DNA of 64,000 bases from Capilliphycus robustus. Its GTDB lineage: Bacteria; Cyanobacteriota; Cyanobacteriia; Cyanobacteriales; Microcoleaceae. The translations under genes were made by a program, and so were the position numbers. The notes beneath the pieces were generated by a model. The model made no database searches. It had not been told where the DNA came from and saw only the letters and a list, made by a program, of their open reading frames with translations. Numbering within the stretch: the stretch's first letter is position 1; every line of letters begins with the position of its first letter. This document shows positions 44,889 to 53,293 of this stretch, piece by piece. The DNA is taken from positions 167,086-231,085 of the forward strand of contig NZ_JAYGHR010000003.1 in NCBI RefSeq assembly GCF_034932365.1. The letters run 5' to 3'.

Positions 44889-46220
44889 GTGTCTGTACTC
44901 ACACGACATCCTGAACCCAAACTGCAAGGGCTTTGGAATTTATTTCAAGTTGGATTATTCCTGCTTCCACTCCTGCCAACCTGGGGCGGAATTATAATCG
45001 TTTTGGCTGCAATTGTCACCTGGACGAAAAAATTTAAACATATTATTAGTCAACCCGTTCATCAGGCTTTAATCGTTTTAAGTCTGTTACTGATTTTAAC
45101 CGCAAATTTTGCAGAAAATCCTTCCGAAGCCTTTATCGGACTATCAAATTTTTTACCTTATTTTTTTGTGTTTGCAGGTTTCAACACCTTAATTCAAACC
45201 CCTACTCAACTCCGTCAACTGTCTAGAATTTTAATTATTCCTGCTATTCCCGTTGTTATTTTCGGTCTAGGTCAACAATTTTTTGGATGGTCAGGCATTG
45301 AACAACTGCAAGGCTTTTTCGGTTGGTTTATCGTTCTCAATGGCAACCCACCTGAGCGAATGTCTTCTATATTTATGTATGCCAATATATTAGCCATTTA
45401 TCTGCTAATTATCTTTATTTTAGGAGTCGGACTCTTAATTGAACAGCTTCCGTTTTGGAAGTTTAAACCCGAAAAAATCTATCCTAAACCCCTTCCCCTT
45501 CCGGTTCTGATTATCGCATTATTAGGCGTAACTGTTGCCTTGATTTTCACCAACTCCCGCAACGCTTGGGGACTGATGGTATTTTCGACTGTTGCTTATG
45601 GGGTTTATTTGGGGTGGCTGATTGTGTTAGGATTAGTCATTAGCGCAGTTCTAGCAATATTTGGGGCAGCGTTTGCACCTGAGCCGTTACAAAAGGGTTT
45701 AAGAGTGATTGTTCCGGCTTATTTTTGGGAACGTTTGACCGACCAAAATTTTGAACGTCCTGTAGAAACCCTTCGTATTACTCAATGGAAATTCGCCTGG
45801 AACCTCACCCTAGAAAAACCGTTAACCGGTTGGGGACTGCGAAATTTTACCGCCCTTTACGAAAGCCAAATGAACGTTTGGATGGGTCATCCTCATAACT
45901 TATTTTTAATGATGACCGCAGAAGTTGGAATTCCCACAACGTTACTATTTTTTAGCATTATGGGTTGGATTTTAGCTGAAGCTGTTCAACTGGGAATTCA
46001 ACAAAAAATCCCTAGCGAAGACCGATTAATTTTCTTCAGCTACGGACTGGCGTTTGGGGCTTGTGTGTTGTTTAATCTGTTAGATGTAACGCTCTATGAT
46101 TTCCGAGTGAATACCTTGGGATGGATATTATTAGCGGCAATTTATGGCAACACTCAACAGTTTAATCTAACAAATCCGGTTGCTGATGAACAATCTTGTC
46201 ATACAACGACTGAAAACTAA
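44889..46220 (+). CDS. O-antigen ligase / polymerase (Wzy_C-type) membrane protein
   Basis: The 443-residue polytopic protein has about ten hydrophobic helices. A periplasmic loop carries RITQWKFAWNLTLEKPLTGWGLRNF and the GHPHNLFLM motif characteristic of the Wzy_C/O-antigen ligase family (conserved H-N-x-F). The family also includes the cyanobacterial IctB proteins. In this neighbourhood a role in joining or polymerising exopolysaccharide is likely (inference). The start is GTG 44889, just after the repeat block. Its 3' end overlaps the convergent aldolase-like gene by 59 bp. Confidence 0.85.
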   Translation: MSVLTRHPEPKLQGLWNLFQVGLFLLPLLPTWGGIIIVLAAIVTWTKKFKHIISQPVHQALIVLSLLLILTANFAENPSEAFIGLSNFLPYFFVFAGFNTLIQTPTQLRQLSRILIIPAIPVVIFGLGQQFFGWSGIEQLQGFFGWFIVLNGNPPERMSSIFMYANILAIYLLIIFILGVGLLIEQLPFWKFKPEKIYPKPLPLPVLIIALLGVTVALIFTNSRNAWGLMVFSTVAYGVYLGWLIVLGLVISAVLAIFGAAFAPEPLQKGLRVIVPAYFWERLTDQNFERPVETLRITQWKFAWNLTLEKPLTGWGLRNFTALYESQMNVWMGHPHNLFLMMTAEVGIPTTLLFFSIMGWILAEAVQLGIQQKIPSEDRLIFFSYGLAFGACVLFNLLDVTLYDFRVNTLGWILLAAIYGNTQQFNLTNPVADEQSCHTTTEN

Positions 46221-46926
46221 ACCAACCCATAAAATGACTGCCAATCTGACTATAGGTTAAACTGGCAATATCCGGTTTAATTAATATGGGTTTTCCTGCG
46301 GCTTCTGCCATTAATTGCGCCTGGCAAGACCGTTCCATTGTAATAAACCACCACGCCGCTTCATCGACAGAATGACCCACCGTGAGTAAACCATGATTAC
46401 GCAGAATAATCGCTTTGCGTTCACCAAGCGTTTCAGCAATGCGTTTCCCTTCTGACAAATCCAGCACCACTCCGGTATAATCATCAAACAAAGCATGATC
46501 TTGATAAAAAGAACAGGCATCTTGAGTTAAGGGGTCAAGCAGTCGCCCTAAACAAGACCAAGCCTTCCCGTACACCGAATGAGCGTGGGCTGCGGCTATA
46601 ACATCGGGTCTAGCTTGATGAACTTGGGAATGTATGGCAAAGGCTGCCGCGTTAACGGGTTTATTCCCGTGAACCACTTCCCCTTTTTGATTCACCAATA
46701 ATAAATCAGAAACCCGAATCTGGCCAAAATACATCCCAAAGGGGTTCACCCAAAATAAATCCGGCCATTCGGGGTCACGGGCGGTAATATGTCCGGCGAC
46801 GCCTTCATCAAAGCCATAATGGGCAAATAAACGTAAAGCTGCGGCTAACCGTTGTTTGCGGTGTTGACGTTCCGCTTCAACCGTCTCAAACGTCGGGGGT
46901 TGGGGCAAATCGAACTTTTCAAACAT
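46162..46926 (-). CDS. Class II aldolase/adducin family protein
   Basis: The 254-residue protein has the class II aldolase/adducin fold. The metal-binding His pair is in AAHAHSVYGKAW, with a third His in RNHGLLTVGHS, and GHITARDPEWPDLFWVNPFG lies near the N-terminus. Members act on small sugar phosphates such as fuculose-1-P or methylthioribulose-1-P; many cyanobacterial ones remain unassigned. ATG at 46926 has AGGAG at a good distance upstream, so I prefer it to a start at 47034. It overlaps the end of the O-antigen-ligase gene tail to tail. Confidence 0.88.
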   Translation of the reverse strand: MFEKFDLPQPPTFETVEAERQHRKQRLAAALRLFAHYGFDEGVAGHITARDPEWPDLFWVNPFGMYFGQIRVSDLLLVNQKGEVVHGNKPVNAAAFAIHSQVHQARPDVIAAAHAHSVYGKAWSCLGRLLDPLTQDACSFYQDHALFDDYTGVVLDLSEGKRIAETLGERKAIILRNHGLLTVGHSVDEAAWWFITMERSCQAQLMAEAAGKPILIKPDIASLTYSQIGSHFMGWFSFQSLYDKIVHQQPDLLD

Positions 46927-47074
46927 AACTCTCCTGCGGGATAGACAGCCACCCTCAAAAAAAATTTTACAAAAGGGGTTGACAGGTTTAGAAAAAGCCA
47001 CTATATTAGTTAATTGTGCGAGGGAAACAAACACAACCCAAGCGCAAACGACCTAAGAAAGTATTTTAAAGCTT

Positions 47075-47193
47075 TCCTGGTGTCTATGGCTCAATGGAAC
47101 CACACCGATCCATCCCGAACTCGGATGTGAAACGTTGACACGGCGAAGATACTTGGTGGGTAGCTGCCTGGGAAAATAGCTCGATGCCAGGAT
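47075..47193 (+). rRNA. rrf: 5S ribosomal RNA, solitary
   Basis: The 119-base sequence contains the conserved 5S segments TGGAACCACACC, CATCCCGAACTCGGATGTGAAAC and GGCGAAGATACTTGGTGGG. It ends GGGAAAATAGCTCGATGCCAGGA. Helix I closes fully: TCCTGGTGTC at the 5' end pairs with GATGCCAGGA at the 3' end, including G-U pairs. Helix II also pairs (TCAATG with CGTTGA). No 23S or 16S gene lies within the window, so this copy is detached from an rRNA operon. It is followed by a palindromic repeat and a strong stem-loop at 47287. Confidence 0.93.
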
Positions 47194-47199
47194 AATAAT

Positions 47200-47262
47200 G
47201 TAGGGGCGGGTGATGCAGAAATTTAGGTTTCTGACAAGCAAGCTCGATAAACCCGCCCCTAA
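47200..47262 (-). repeat. Diverged copy of the GGGCGGGTT palindromic repeat
   Basis: On the minus strand it begins GGGGCGGGTTTAT and ends ACCCGCCCCTAC, matching the ends of the other copies, while the middle differs. It starts seven bases after the 5S rRNA end and so lies in the 5S transcript or its trailer. Confidence 0.7.
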
Positions 47263-47286
47263 CTCGGAAAAGAGATAGAAAAAACT

Positions 47287-47324
47287 AAGCCTTCTTCCCG
47301 TGATAAATCGGAAGGAGGCTTTTG
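47287..47324 (+). terminator. Terminator hairpin after the 5S rRNA gene
   Basis: AAGCCTTCTTCC (47287-47298) pairs with GGAAGGAGGCTT (47310-47321) over 12 bp with one G-U pair, loop of 11, followed by TTTT. On the minus strand the same hairpin is followed by TAGTTTTTT, so it could work both ways. The only upstream plus-strand transcript is 5S rRNA. Confidence 0.8.
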
Positions 47325-47456
47325 AATTTGGTGTTTCGATTTTAATGATCTCAGCACTACATCCTTGATCTGATGCACCCTACAAACCGGACAGCCGACA
47401 CCTGACACCCAGACTGCGCGTGCATTGCAACAACAAGGGTTAACAATTATTTTTCT

Positions 47457-47498
47457 GTATCTAGATATACATTTTGCTGATAGAAAATCCTCTAGGAT
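47457..47498 (+). promoter_or_regulatory. NtcA-activated promoter for the urt operon
   Basis: GTA (47457-47459), 8 bases, TAC (47468-47470) is the full NtcA consensus. Exactly 22 bases later comes TAGGAT (47493-47498), a TAN3T -10 box. This is the canonical arrangement of NtcA class II activated promoters in cyanobacteria. It predicts transcription from about 47505, induced under nitrogen limitation, and a leader of about 325 bases before urtA. Confidence 0.85.
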
Positions 47499-47504
47499 AC
47501 TTCT

Positions 47505-47829
47505 GCACATGGGCAAGCTTGTGAGAGCCTGAATTTAGAATTGATGCCGGAGGCTATTCGGTTTAAGCCTGTCTGACCGGGTGCTGCCGACAGTCCGGAG
47601 TGATGCAGGAACGAAACATTAATACGGTTTATACCGTGTTATATCAGTTTTCGATAGCAGCAATAGAACGTCTTTCAATCGCCTCAAATTTCCGATTCGC
47701 GTAGAACCTAGAGAAACATCTCCTGAGAAATTTGAGAACACCGAATTAATTGCAGAAATTGCGATCGCAAAAAATCCCCAATCATTCACCTTGATTGTTG
47801 GTTTAAATTGTAAGCTTAGAGAGAAGAAT
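47505..47829 (+). other. Long untranslated leader of urtA, no gene recognised
   Basis: The predicted NtcA start leaves about 325 non-coding bases. Local pairings are visible: AGGCT...AGCCT and CTGTC...GACAG near 47550-47620, and ACGGTTTATACCGT near 47623-47637. I could not match them to a known riboswitch (glutamine and guanidine motifs were considered). One HIP1 site lies at 47760. Any regulatory role is unproven. Confidence 0.35.
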
Positions 47830-49131
47830 ATGAGCAAAGGTATCAGACGGCGGAAATTCCTGCTGTACGGATCAGCAGCTTTCGGAACAAGCTTCATGCT
47901 GAAAGCGTGTAGCAGTCCCCAAAGTGATAACACAACTCCCGTAAGTGGAAGCGGTGGTGGCGATACCATTAAAGTCGGTATTCTTCACTCCTTGAGTGGG
48001 ACAATGGCAATTAGTGAAACCACTGTTGTTGAAGCCGAAAAACTTGCGATTAAAGAAATTAACGCAGCAGGTGGGGTACTCGGTAAACAAATAGAAGCAG
48101 TTGTGGAAGATGGCGCCTCTGACTGGCCAACTTTTGCAGAAAAAGCGGAAAAATTGATTGATCAAGACGGTGTAGTTGCTGTATTTGGATGTTGGACTTC
48201 AGCCAGTCGTAAAGCGGTTAAAGACGTTTTTGAGTCCAAAAATCATCTGCTTTGGTATCCCGTTCAATATGAAGGACAAGAATGCTCTAAAAATATATTC
48301 TACACCGGAGCTGCCCCCAACCAACAAATCGAACCTGCGGTTAAATGGCTACTCGAAAATAAAGGAAAAGATTTCTTTTTGGTGGGTTCCGACTATGTAT
48401 TTCCTCGCACTGCCAATACTGTTATTAAAGAACAACTAGCAGCAGAAGGCGGAAACACCGTCGGCGAAGATTATCTGCCGTTGGGAAATACCGAAGTTAC
48501 TCCAATTATTACCAAAATTCGTCAAGCGTTACCCAATGGTGGCGTGATATTTAATACTCTTAATGGTGATAGTAACGTCGCATTTTTTAAACAAATGCAA
48601 GGCGCTGGACTCACCCCCGATAAATACCCCGTGATGTCGGTGAGTGTCGCTGAAGAAGAAGTGCGACAAATTGGGCCGGAATTCCTCGTTGGACATTACG
48701 CCGCTTGGAACTATTTTCAAACTGTTGAAACCCCCGAAAATGAAAAATGGTTGAATGCTTTTAAAGCAGAATATGGGGAAGATCGCGTGACAAATGATCC
48801 GATGGAAGCGGCTTATATTATGGTATATTTGTGGAAACAAGCCGTTGAAAAAGCCGGAACTGCTGACGATTTAGAAAAGGTTCGTCAAGCGGCTATTGGT
48901 CAAACCTTCCAAGCACCAGAAGGGTTAGTAACTGTTAACCCCAATCACCATCTTTCCAAAATTGTTCGCATCGGTCAAGTGCGTCAAGATGGTTTATTTG
49001 ATATTGTTTGGTCTACGAATGATCCCGTAAAACCGGAAGCCTGGAACCAATATGTTCCAACAACAAAAGGCTATTCTTGCGACTGGACAGACCCCAACAA
49101 AGGCGAGAAATTCAAATTAGAAGGAGTTTAA
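47830..49131 (+). CDS. urtA: Urea ABC transporter substrate-binding protein
   Basis: UrtA is the periplasmic urea receptor for the UrtBCDE transporter. The 433-residue product has a twin-arginine-like, lipoprotein-type signal (RRRKFLLYGSAAFG, then LKAC with Cys27). The type I periplasmic fold of the UrtA/AmiC branch follows (IKVGILHSLSGTMAISE, GASDWPTFAEKAEKLI, FGCWTSASRKAV, WYPVQYEGQECSKNI). ATG 47830 follows a purine-rich AGAGAGAAG. It is first gene of the operon behind the NtcA promoter at 47457. Confidence 0.96.
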   Translation: MSKGIRRRKFLLYGSAAFGTSFMLKACSSPQSDNTTPVSGSGGGDTIKVGILHSLSGTMAISETTVVEAEKLAIKEINAAGGVLGKQIEAVVEDGASDWPTFAEKAEKLIDQDGVVAVFGCWTSASRKAVKDVFESKNHLLWYPVQYEGQECSKNIFYTGAAPNQQIEPAVKWLLENKGKDFFLVGSDYVFPRTANTVIKEQLAAEGGNTVGEDYLPLGNTEVTPIITKIRQALPNGGVIFNTLNGDSNVAFFKQMQGAGLTPDKYPVMSVSVAEEEVRQIGPEFLVGHYAAWNYFQTVETPENEKWLNAFKAEYGEDRVTNDPMEAAYIMVYLWKQAVEKAGTADDLEKVRQAAIGQTFQAPEGLVTVNPNHHLSKIVRIGQVRQDGLFDIVWSTNDPVKPEAWNQYVPTTKGYSCDWTDPNKGEKFKLEGV

Positions 49132-49177
49132 AACAGTCACCCGCCCCAACAAAACTGTCCCCTGTAACCTATGATTT

Positions 49178-50338
49178 ATGACTGAACTTGCTGTTGGAAT
49201 TTTTAACGGTATTAGCATCGGTTCTGTACTCTTGATCGCTGCTTTGGGGTTGGCGATTGTTTTTGGACTTATGGGGGTGATTAATCTCGCTCATGGTGAG
49301 TTGATGATGTTGGGTGCATACAGTACCTTTGTCGTCCAAAATATCTTTCAAAACTTCGGTGATGGACTGTTTGCACTCTATATCTTTTTTGCAATTCCGG
49401 TTGCTTTTATAGTATCGGCTTTAACCGGGTTAATTTTAGAACGGGGAGTCATTCGTTTTCTATACGGAAGACCTTTAGAAACGTTACTCGCAACTTGGGG
49501 CGTTAGTTTAATTTTGCGTCAATTTGTACGCAGTGCTAACTGGCTTTTGGCGATCGCAATTTTACTCTTTTGTGCGCTATTTTTTGGCGGACTCTGGGTG
49601 GTGCGTCGTCGCCCTGACTGGGAACAAATAAAAAACTTAGCGATCGCAATTTTACTCCCGTTATCCTTCGCCATTTCTGGCATTGCAGGATATTTAATGT
49701 CTGGCGTTAGTGCTTTAAGTAAACCCTGGTTTAGCGCAAGAAATGTGGATGTTACCGCTCCGGCTTGGTTGCGAGGGGGGATAGAATTGGGGGTTTATCA
49801 ACTGCCCTATTCTCGGATTTTTATTATTATTTTAACGATTCTTTGTTTAGTTGGAATTTATGGATTTCTCAACCGTTCCGACTGGGGTTTAAGAATACGG
49901 GCTGTGACTCAAAATCGTCAAATGAGCGCTTGTTTAGGCATTCCCACCGATACCGTAGATGCCCTAACTTTTGCTTTAGGATCGGGGTTAGCAGGAATTG
50001 CGGGATGTGCGATTACTTTGTTAGGATCGGTTGGCCCGAACATCGGACAAAACTATATTGTTGATACGTTTATGGTGGTGGTTGTTGGGGGAGTGGGCAA
50101 CTTATTCGGGACAGTATTAGCAGCATTAGTGATTGGAGTTGTCAGTTATTTAATCGGTTCAGGAACGTTTGCGCTGTTATTTAGCAAAACGGATAGCCTG
50201 CAATTTCTCACTGACTTTTTCACCTTTTTTGCTTCAACCAGTATGGCTAAAGTGATGGTATTTGCCCTAATTATTGCTTTCTTGCAGGTGAAACCATCCG
50301 GCATTTTTCCGCAGAAAGGACGAACTGTAGAACTATGA
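49178..50338 (+). CDS. urtB: Urea ABC transporter permease UrtB
   Basis: The 386-residue LivH-type permease has ALGLAIVFGLMGVINLAHGELMMLGAY near the N-terminus and GIPTDTVDALTFALGSGLAGIAG in the conserved cytoplasmic loop region. Compared with short LivH proteins it has an inserted hydrophobic/charged segment (about 115-175), as in other cyanobacterial UrtB proteins. It forms the membrane channel with UrtC. ATG 49178; its last bases overlap the urtC start (ATGA). Confidence 0.95.
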   Translation: MTELAVGIFNGISIGSVLLIAALGLAIVFGLMGVINLAHGELMMLGAYSTFVVQNIFQNFGDGLFALYIFFAIPVAFIVSALTGLILERGVIRFLYGRPLETLLATWGVSLILRQFVRSANWLLAIAILLFCALFFGGLWVVRRRPDWEQIKNLAIAILLPLSFAISGIAGYLMSGVSALSKPWFSARNVDVTAPAWLRGGIELGVYQLPYSRIFIIILTILCLVGIYGFLNRSDWGLRIRAVTQNRQMSACLGIPTDTVDALTFALGSGLAGIAGCAITLLGSVGPNIGQNYIVDTFMVVVVGGVGNLFGTVLAALVIGVVSYLIGSGTFALLFSKTDSLQFLTDFFTFFASTSMAKVMVFALIIAFLQVKPSGIFPQKGRTVEL

Positions 50339-51507
50339 AAACTGAAAAAGCAAACCAACCCAAACAATTCTTTCGTCTGTTAAAACAGAGGCGAGAAATT
50401 GCGATAGCTGTTGCTATTGCTGTAGTCTTTGCGCTGATTATGCCTGCAATTTTACCTGTTTTTCGCCTAAAATTAATCGGGCGGTTTGTGGCGTTAGCAA
50501 TTGCAGCTTTGGGAATTGATTTAATCTGGGGTTATACAGGCTTACTCAGTCTCGGACATGGGATTTTCTTTGCGTTGGGAGGTTACGCTTTTGCAATGCA
50601 CCTCAACCTGCAACTTCCAGACGAACAAATCCCCGACTTTTTTAGCCTTTATGGTGTGAGTGATTTACCGGGATTTTGGCAACCCTTTTACTCGTTTCCG
50701 TTTACAATTATCGCCATTTTTGTTATTCCAGCCATTGTAGCGGGACTATTAGGTTATCTCGTCTTCCGCAACCGCATTAAAGGCGTTTATTTCTCGATTT
50801 TAACTCAAGCGGCGCTATTGGTGTTTTTTAACTTCTTTAACGGACAACAAAAACTGATTAATGGCACCAACGGACTGAAAACAGATACTTCCACAATTTT
50901 CGGGGTATTAGCAGGTTCTCAAGGCGCACAACTCGTCTTTTTTCAATTGTCGGTGTTGTTTCTACTATTAACTTATTTCCTCTGTCGTTGGCTAACTCGT
51001 GGGCGGTTTGGGCGGTTACTCATTGCAATTCGAGACTCGGAAATGCGGGTGCGTTTTTCAGGATACAACCCCACAGGGTTTAAAGTCTTAGTGTTTGCAA
51101 TTTCGGGGGCTATTACGGGAATTGCCGGAGCGCTTTACACCGTCCAAACGGGCATTATTACGCCGAGTTTTATGGAAGTTGCTTTTTCAATTGAAATGGT
51201 GATTTGGGTGGCTGTAGGCGGCCGAGGAACCTTGGTCGGAGCGATTATTGGTACACTATTAGTCCGATTAGCCCAAACGTTTTTAAGTGAACAATTCCCG
51301 GAAGTCTGGCTATTTTTTCAGGGGGCGTTATTCTTAATTGTAGTGACGATTCTCCCCAATGGAATTTATGGCTGGGCGAGAGATTGGGCTTTACCTGAAT
51401 TGCGATCGCGTTTAGGATTACAAGAACAGTTGATGACTTATCCTGATATTGATCTTAACCCGGATGTGCAACGAGAACAAGAAGAAATTGAAGGTGTTAA
51501 GCATTGA
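50335..51507 (+). CDS. urtC: Urea ABC transporter permease UrtC
   Basis: The 390-residue LivM-type permease has ALGIDLIWGYTGLLSLGHGIFFALGGY, followed by NGTNGLKTD, RFSGYNPTGFKVLVFAISG and AVGGRGTLVGAIIG. It pairs with UrtB in the inner membrane. The start overlaps the urtB stop by four bases, which implies coupled translation. urtD begins 53 bp downstream. Confidence 0.95.
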   Translation: MKTEKANQPKQFFRLLKQRREIAIAVAIAVVFALIMPAILPVFRLKLIGRFVALAIAALGIDLIWGYTGLLSLGHGIFFALGGYAFAMHLNLQLPDEQIPDFFSLYGVSDLPGFWQPFYSFPFTIIAIFVIPAIVAGLLGYLVFRNRIKGVYFSILTQAALLVFFNFFNGQQKLINGTNGLKTDTSTIFGVLAGSQGAQLVFFQLSVLFLLLTYFLCRWLTRGRFGRLLIAIRDSEMRVRFSGYNPTGFKVLVFAISGAITGIAGALYTVQTGIITPSFMEVAFSIEMVIWVAVGGRGTLVGAIIGTLLVRLAQTFLSEQFPEVWLFFQGALFLIVVTILPNGIYGWARDWALPELRSRLGLQEQLMTYPDIDLNPDVQREQEEIEGVKH

Positions 51508-51560
51508 AAATCAACGGTTTTATATTCGCTTATCTTTACTGAAATTAGCCCTAACTACTG

Positions 51561-52316
51561 ATGAATGAAAATATTTTAGAAATTGAAAACCTGACGGTTA
51601 GTTTTGATGGGTTTAAAGCACTGAATCACCTCGATTTTAGCTTAGAAACAGGGGAATTGCGGGTGGTAATAGGGCCGAATGGCGCGGGAAAAACCACCTT
51701 TTTAGATACGATTACGGGGAAAGTTCAACCCACAGAAGGAATTGTCCGCTTTAAAGGACGAAATTTGCGAAATCTCACAGAAGATAAAATCTCTCGTTTA
51801 GGAATTGGGCGCAAGTTTCAAACGCCCAGTGTTTATTTAAACCTAACAGTGGGGGAAAATTTGGATTTAGCTTGTAACCGTCAAAAAGATGTGTTTTCAA
51901 CGCTATTTAAAAAACCGACACAGGGCGATCGCTTAACGGTTGCGGGACTGTTAGAAACCATTGGTTTAACACCAAAAGTTAACTTAAAAGCGGCTTTATT
52001 GTCTCACGGTGAGAAACAACGTTTAGAAATTGGGATGTTAGTGGCGCAGTCTCCAGATTTATTATTAGTCGATGAACCTGTAGCGGGGTTAACCGATGAA
52101 GAAACGGAAAATGTCGGGAATTTGTTGTTAGCGTTGGCGGACAGTCATTCGATTATTGTGATTGAACATGATATGGAATTTGTGCGTCAAATTGCCCAAA
52201 AAGTTAGCGTTTTGCATCAAGGTTCGCTATTGTGTGAAGGAACAATGGATGAGGTTCAAAATGATCCGCGTGTGATTGAAGTATATTTAGGACAGCAACA
52301 GGAGGAAGCAGCATGA
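51561..52316 (+). CDS. urtD: Urea ABC transporter ATP-binding protein UrtD
   Basis: A 251-residue LivG-type ATPase with Walker A GPNGAGKTTF, signature LSHGEKQRLEIGM, Walker B LLLVDEPVAGL and the switch His in VIEHDMEFV. It energises urea uptake together with UrtE. Its stop overlaps the urtE start (ATGA). Confidence 0.95.
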   Translation: MNENILEIENLTVSFDGFKALNHLDFSLETGELRVVIGPNGAGKTTFLDTITGKVQPTEGIVRFKGRNLRNLTEDKISRLGIGRKFQTPSVYLNLTVGENLDLACNRQKDVFSTLFKKPTQGDRLTVAGLLETIGLTPKVNLKAALLSHGEKQRLEIGMLVAQSPDLLLVDEPVAGLTDEETENVGNLLLALADSHSIIVIEHDMEFVRQIAQKVSVLHQGSLLCEGTMDEVQNDPRVIEVYLGQQQEEAA

Positions 52317-53050
52317 CAGTGGAAATTAAACCCCCAATGACTACATCGGAGTTGATGCTAAAAGCGTCAGGGCTGAATGTTTATTATGGAGAAAGTCATA
52401 TTCTGCGGGATGTGGATCTCAGTGTACCTGTCGGACAAATGGTGTGTTTAATTGGGCGAAATGGGGTCGGGAAAACAACGCTATTAAAAACCATTATGGG
52501 GGTGTTATCGCCGCGATCTGGATCGGTAATATTGGGCGATCGCTTAATTACAACTTTATCACCTGATCGTCGTGCAAGATTGGGAATTGGTTATGTTCCT
52601 CAAGGGCGAGAAATTATTCCTCGGCTAACCGTTAAAGAGAATTTACTGTTAGGATTAGAAGCACGTCCAGGGAAATCTAAGAAAGTCATTCCTAATGAGA
52701 TTTTCGAGTTATTTCCCGTCTTAGAAACCATGTTAGGACGCATGGGAGGGGATTTAAGCGGGGGACAACAACAACAATTAGCGATCGCCCGGGCGTTGAT
52801 GGGAAAGCCGAAGTTATTGTTATTAGATGAACCCACAGAGGGAATTCAACCGTCGATTATTTTAGAAATTGAAGCAGCAGTGCGACGTATTATTGAACAA
52901 ACCGGAATTTCGGTATTATTGGTTGAACAGCATTTACATTTTGTTCGTCAAGCGGATCGTTATTATGCCATGCAAAAAGGGGGAATTGTGGCGTCTGGAG
53001 AAACGCGAGATCTTTCTCAAGAGGTGATTCAACAATTTCTAGCCGTTTAA
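52313..53050 (+). CDS. urtE: Urea ABC transporter ATP-binding protein UrtE
   Basis: A 245-residue LivF-type ATPase: Walker A GRNGVGKTTLL, Q-loop PQGREIIPRLTV, signature LSGGQQQQLAIARAL, Walker B LLLLDEPTEGI and LVEQHLHFV. It is the last gene of urtABCDE. An internal ATG eight codons in (MTTSEL) is an alternative start, but the ATGA overlap with urtD supports the first. Confidence 0.95.
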   Translation: MTVEIKPPMTTSELMLKASGLNVYYGESHILRDVDLSVPVGQMVCLIGRNGVGKTTLLKTIMGVLSPRSGSVILGDRLITTLSPDRRARLGIGYVPQGREIIPRLTVKENLLLGLEARPGKSKKVIPNEIFELFPVLETMLGRMGGDLSGGQQQQLAIARALMGKPKLLLLDEPTEGIQPSIILEIEAAVRRIIEQTGISVLLVEQHLHFVRQADRYYAMQKGGIVASGETRDLSQEVIQQFLAV

Positions 53051-53185
53051 ATTAAAGCGTCCAATCTTCGATATGTGAGTCAGGGAACTTGAGTAAAGTC
53101 TCGTTGATTACGGGTGAAAATGGTAGCCCCGAGGGATAAAGATTAACTATTGGAGTTTAAATCGACCTTCAATTGATAAGATTGC

Positions 53186-53260
53186 TGACTCCTGAATTCT
53201 GACTTCTGAATTCTTCTTTTAACCTGTTGATCAAATAGAGATGGGAGAATTCCCACCTCT
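53186..53260. repeat. Short tandem repeat and hairpin between convergent urtE and folE
   Basis: TGACTCCTGAATTC and TGACTTCTGAATTC are adjacent (53186-53213), a 14-mer duplication common in cyanobacterial spacers. AGAGATGGGA (53237-53246) and TCCCACCTCT (53251-53260) form a stem with one mismatch and a GAAT loop. Lying between two converging genes, the stem may terminate both, although no T-run follows. Confidence 0.5.
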
Positions 53261-53293
53261 AAAGTTAGCACGCGAAATATTGGAGAATTGAAA

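Noticed and set aside
47259..47516. 85-codon minus-strand frame between 5S and urtA
   Set aside because: It covers the terminator and the NtcA promoter on the opposite strand and has Cys-rich random composition.
47505..47829. urtA leader as a glutamine, guanidine-I or cobalamin riboswitch
   Set aside because: The diagnostic conserved segments of these classes were not found in order; only generic stems are visible.
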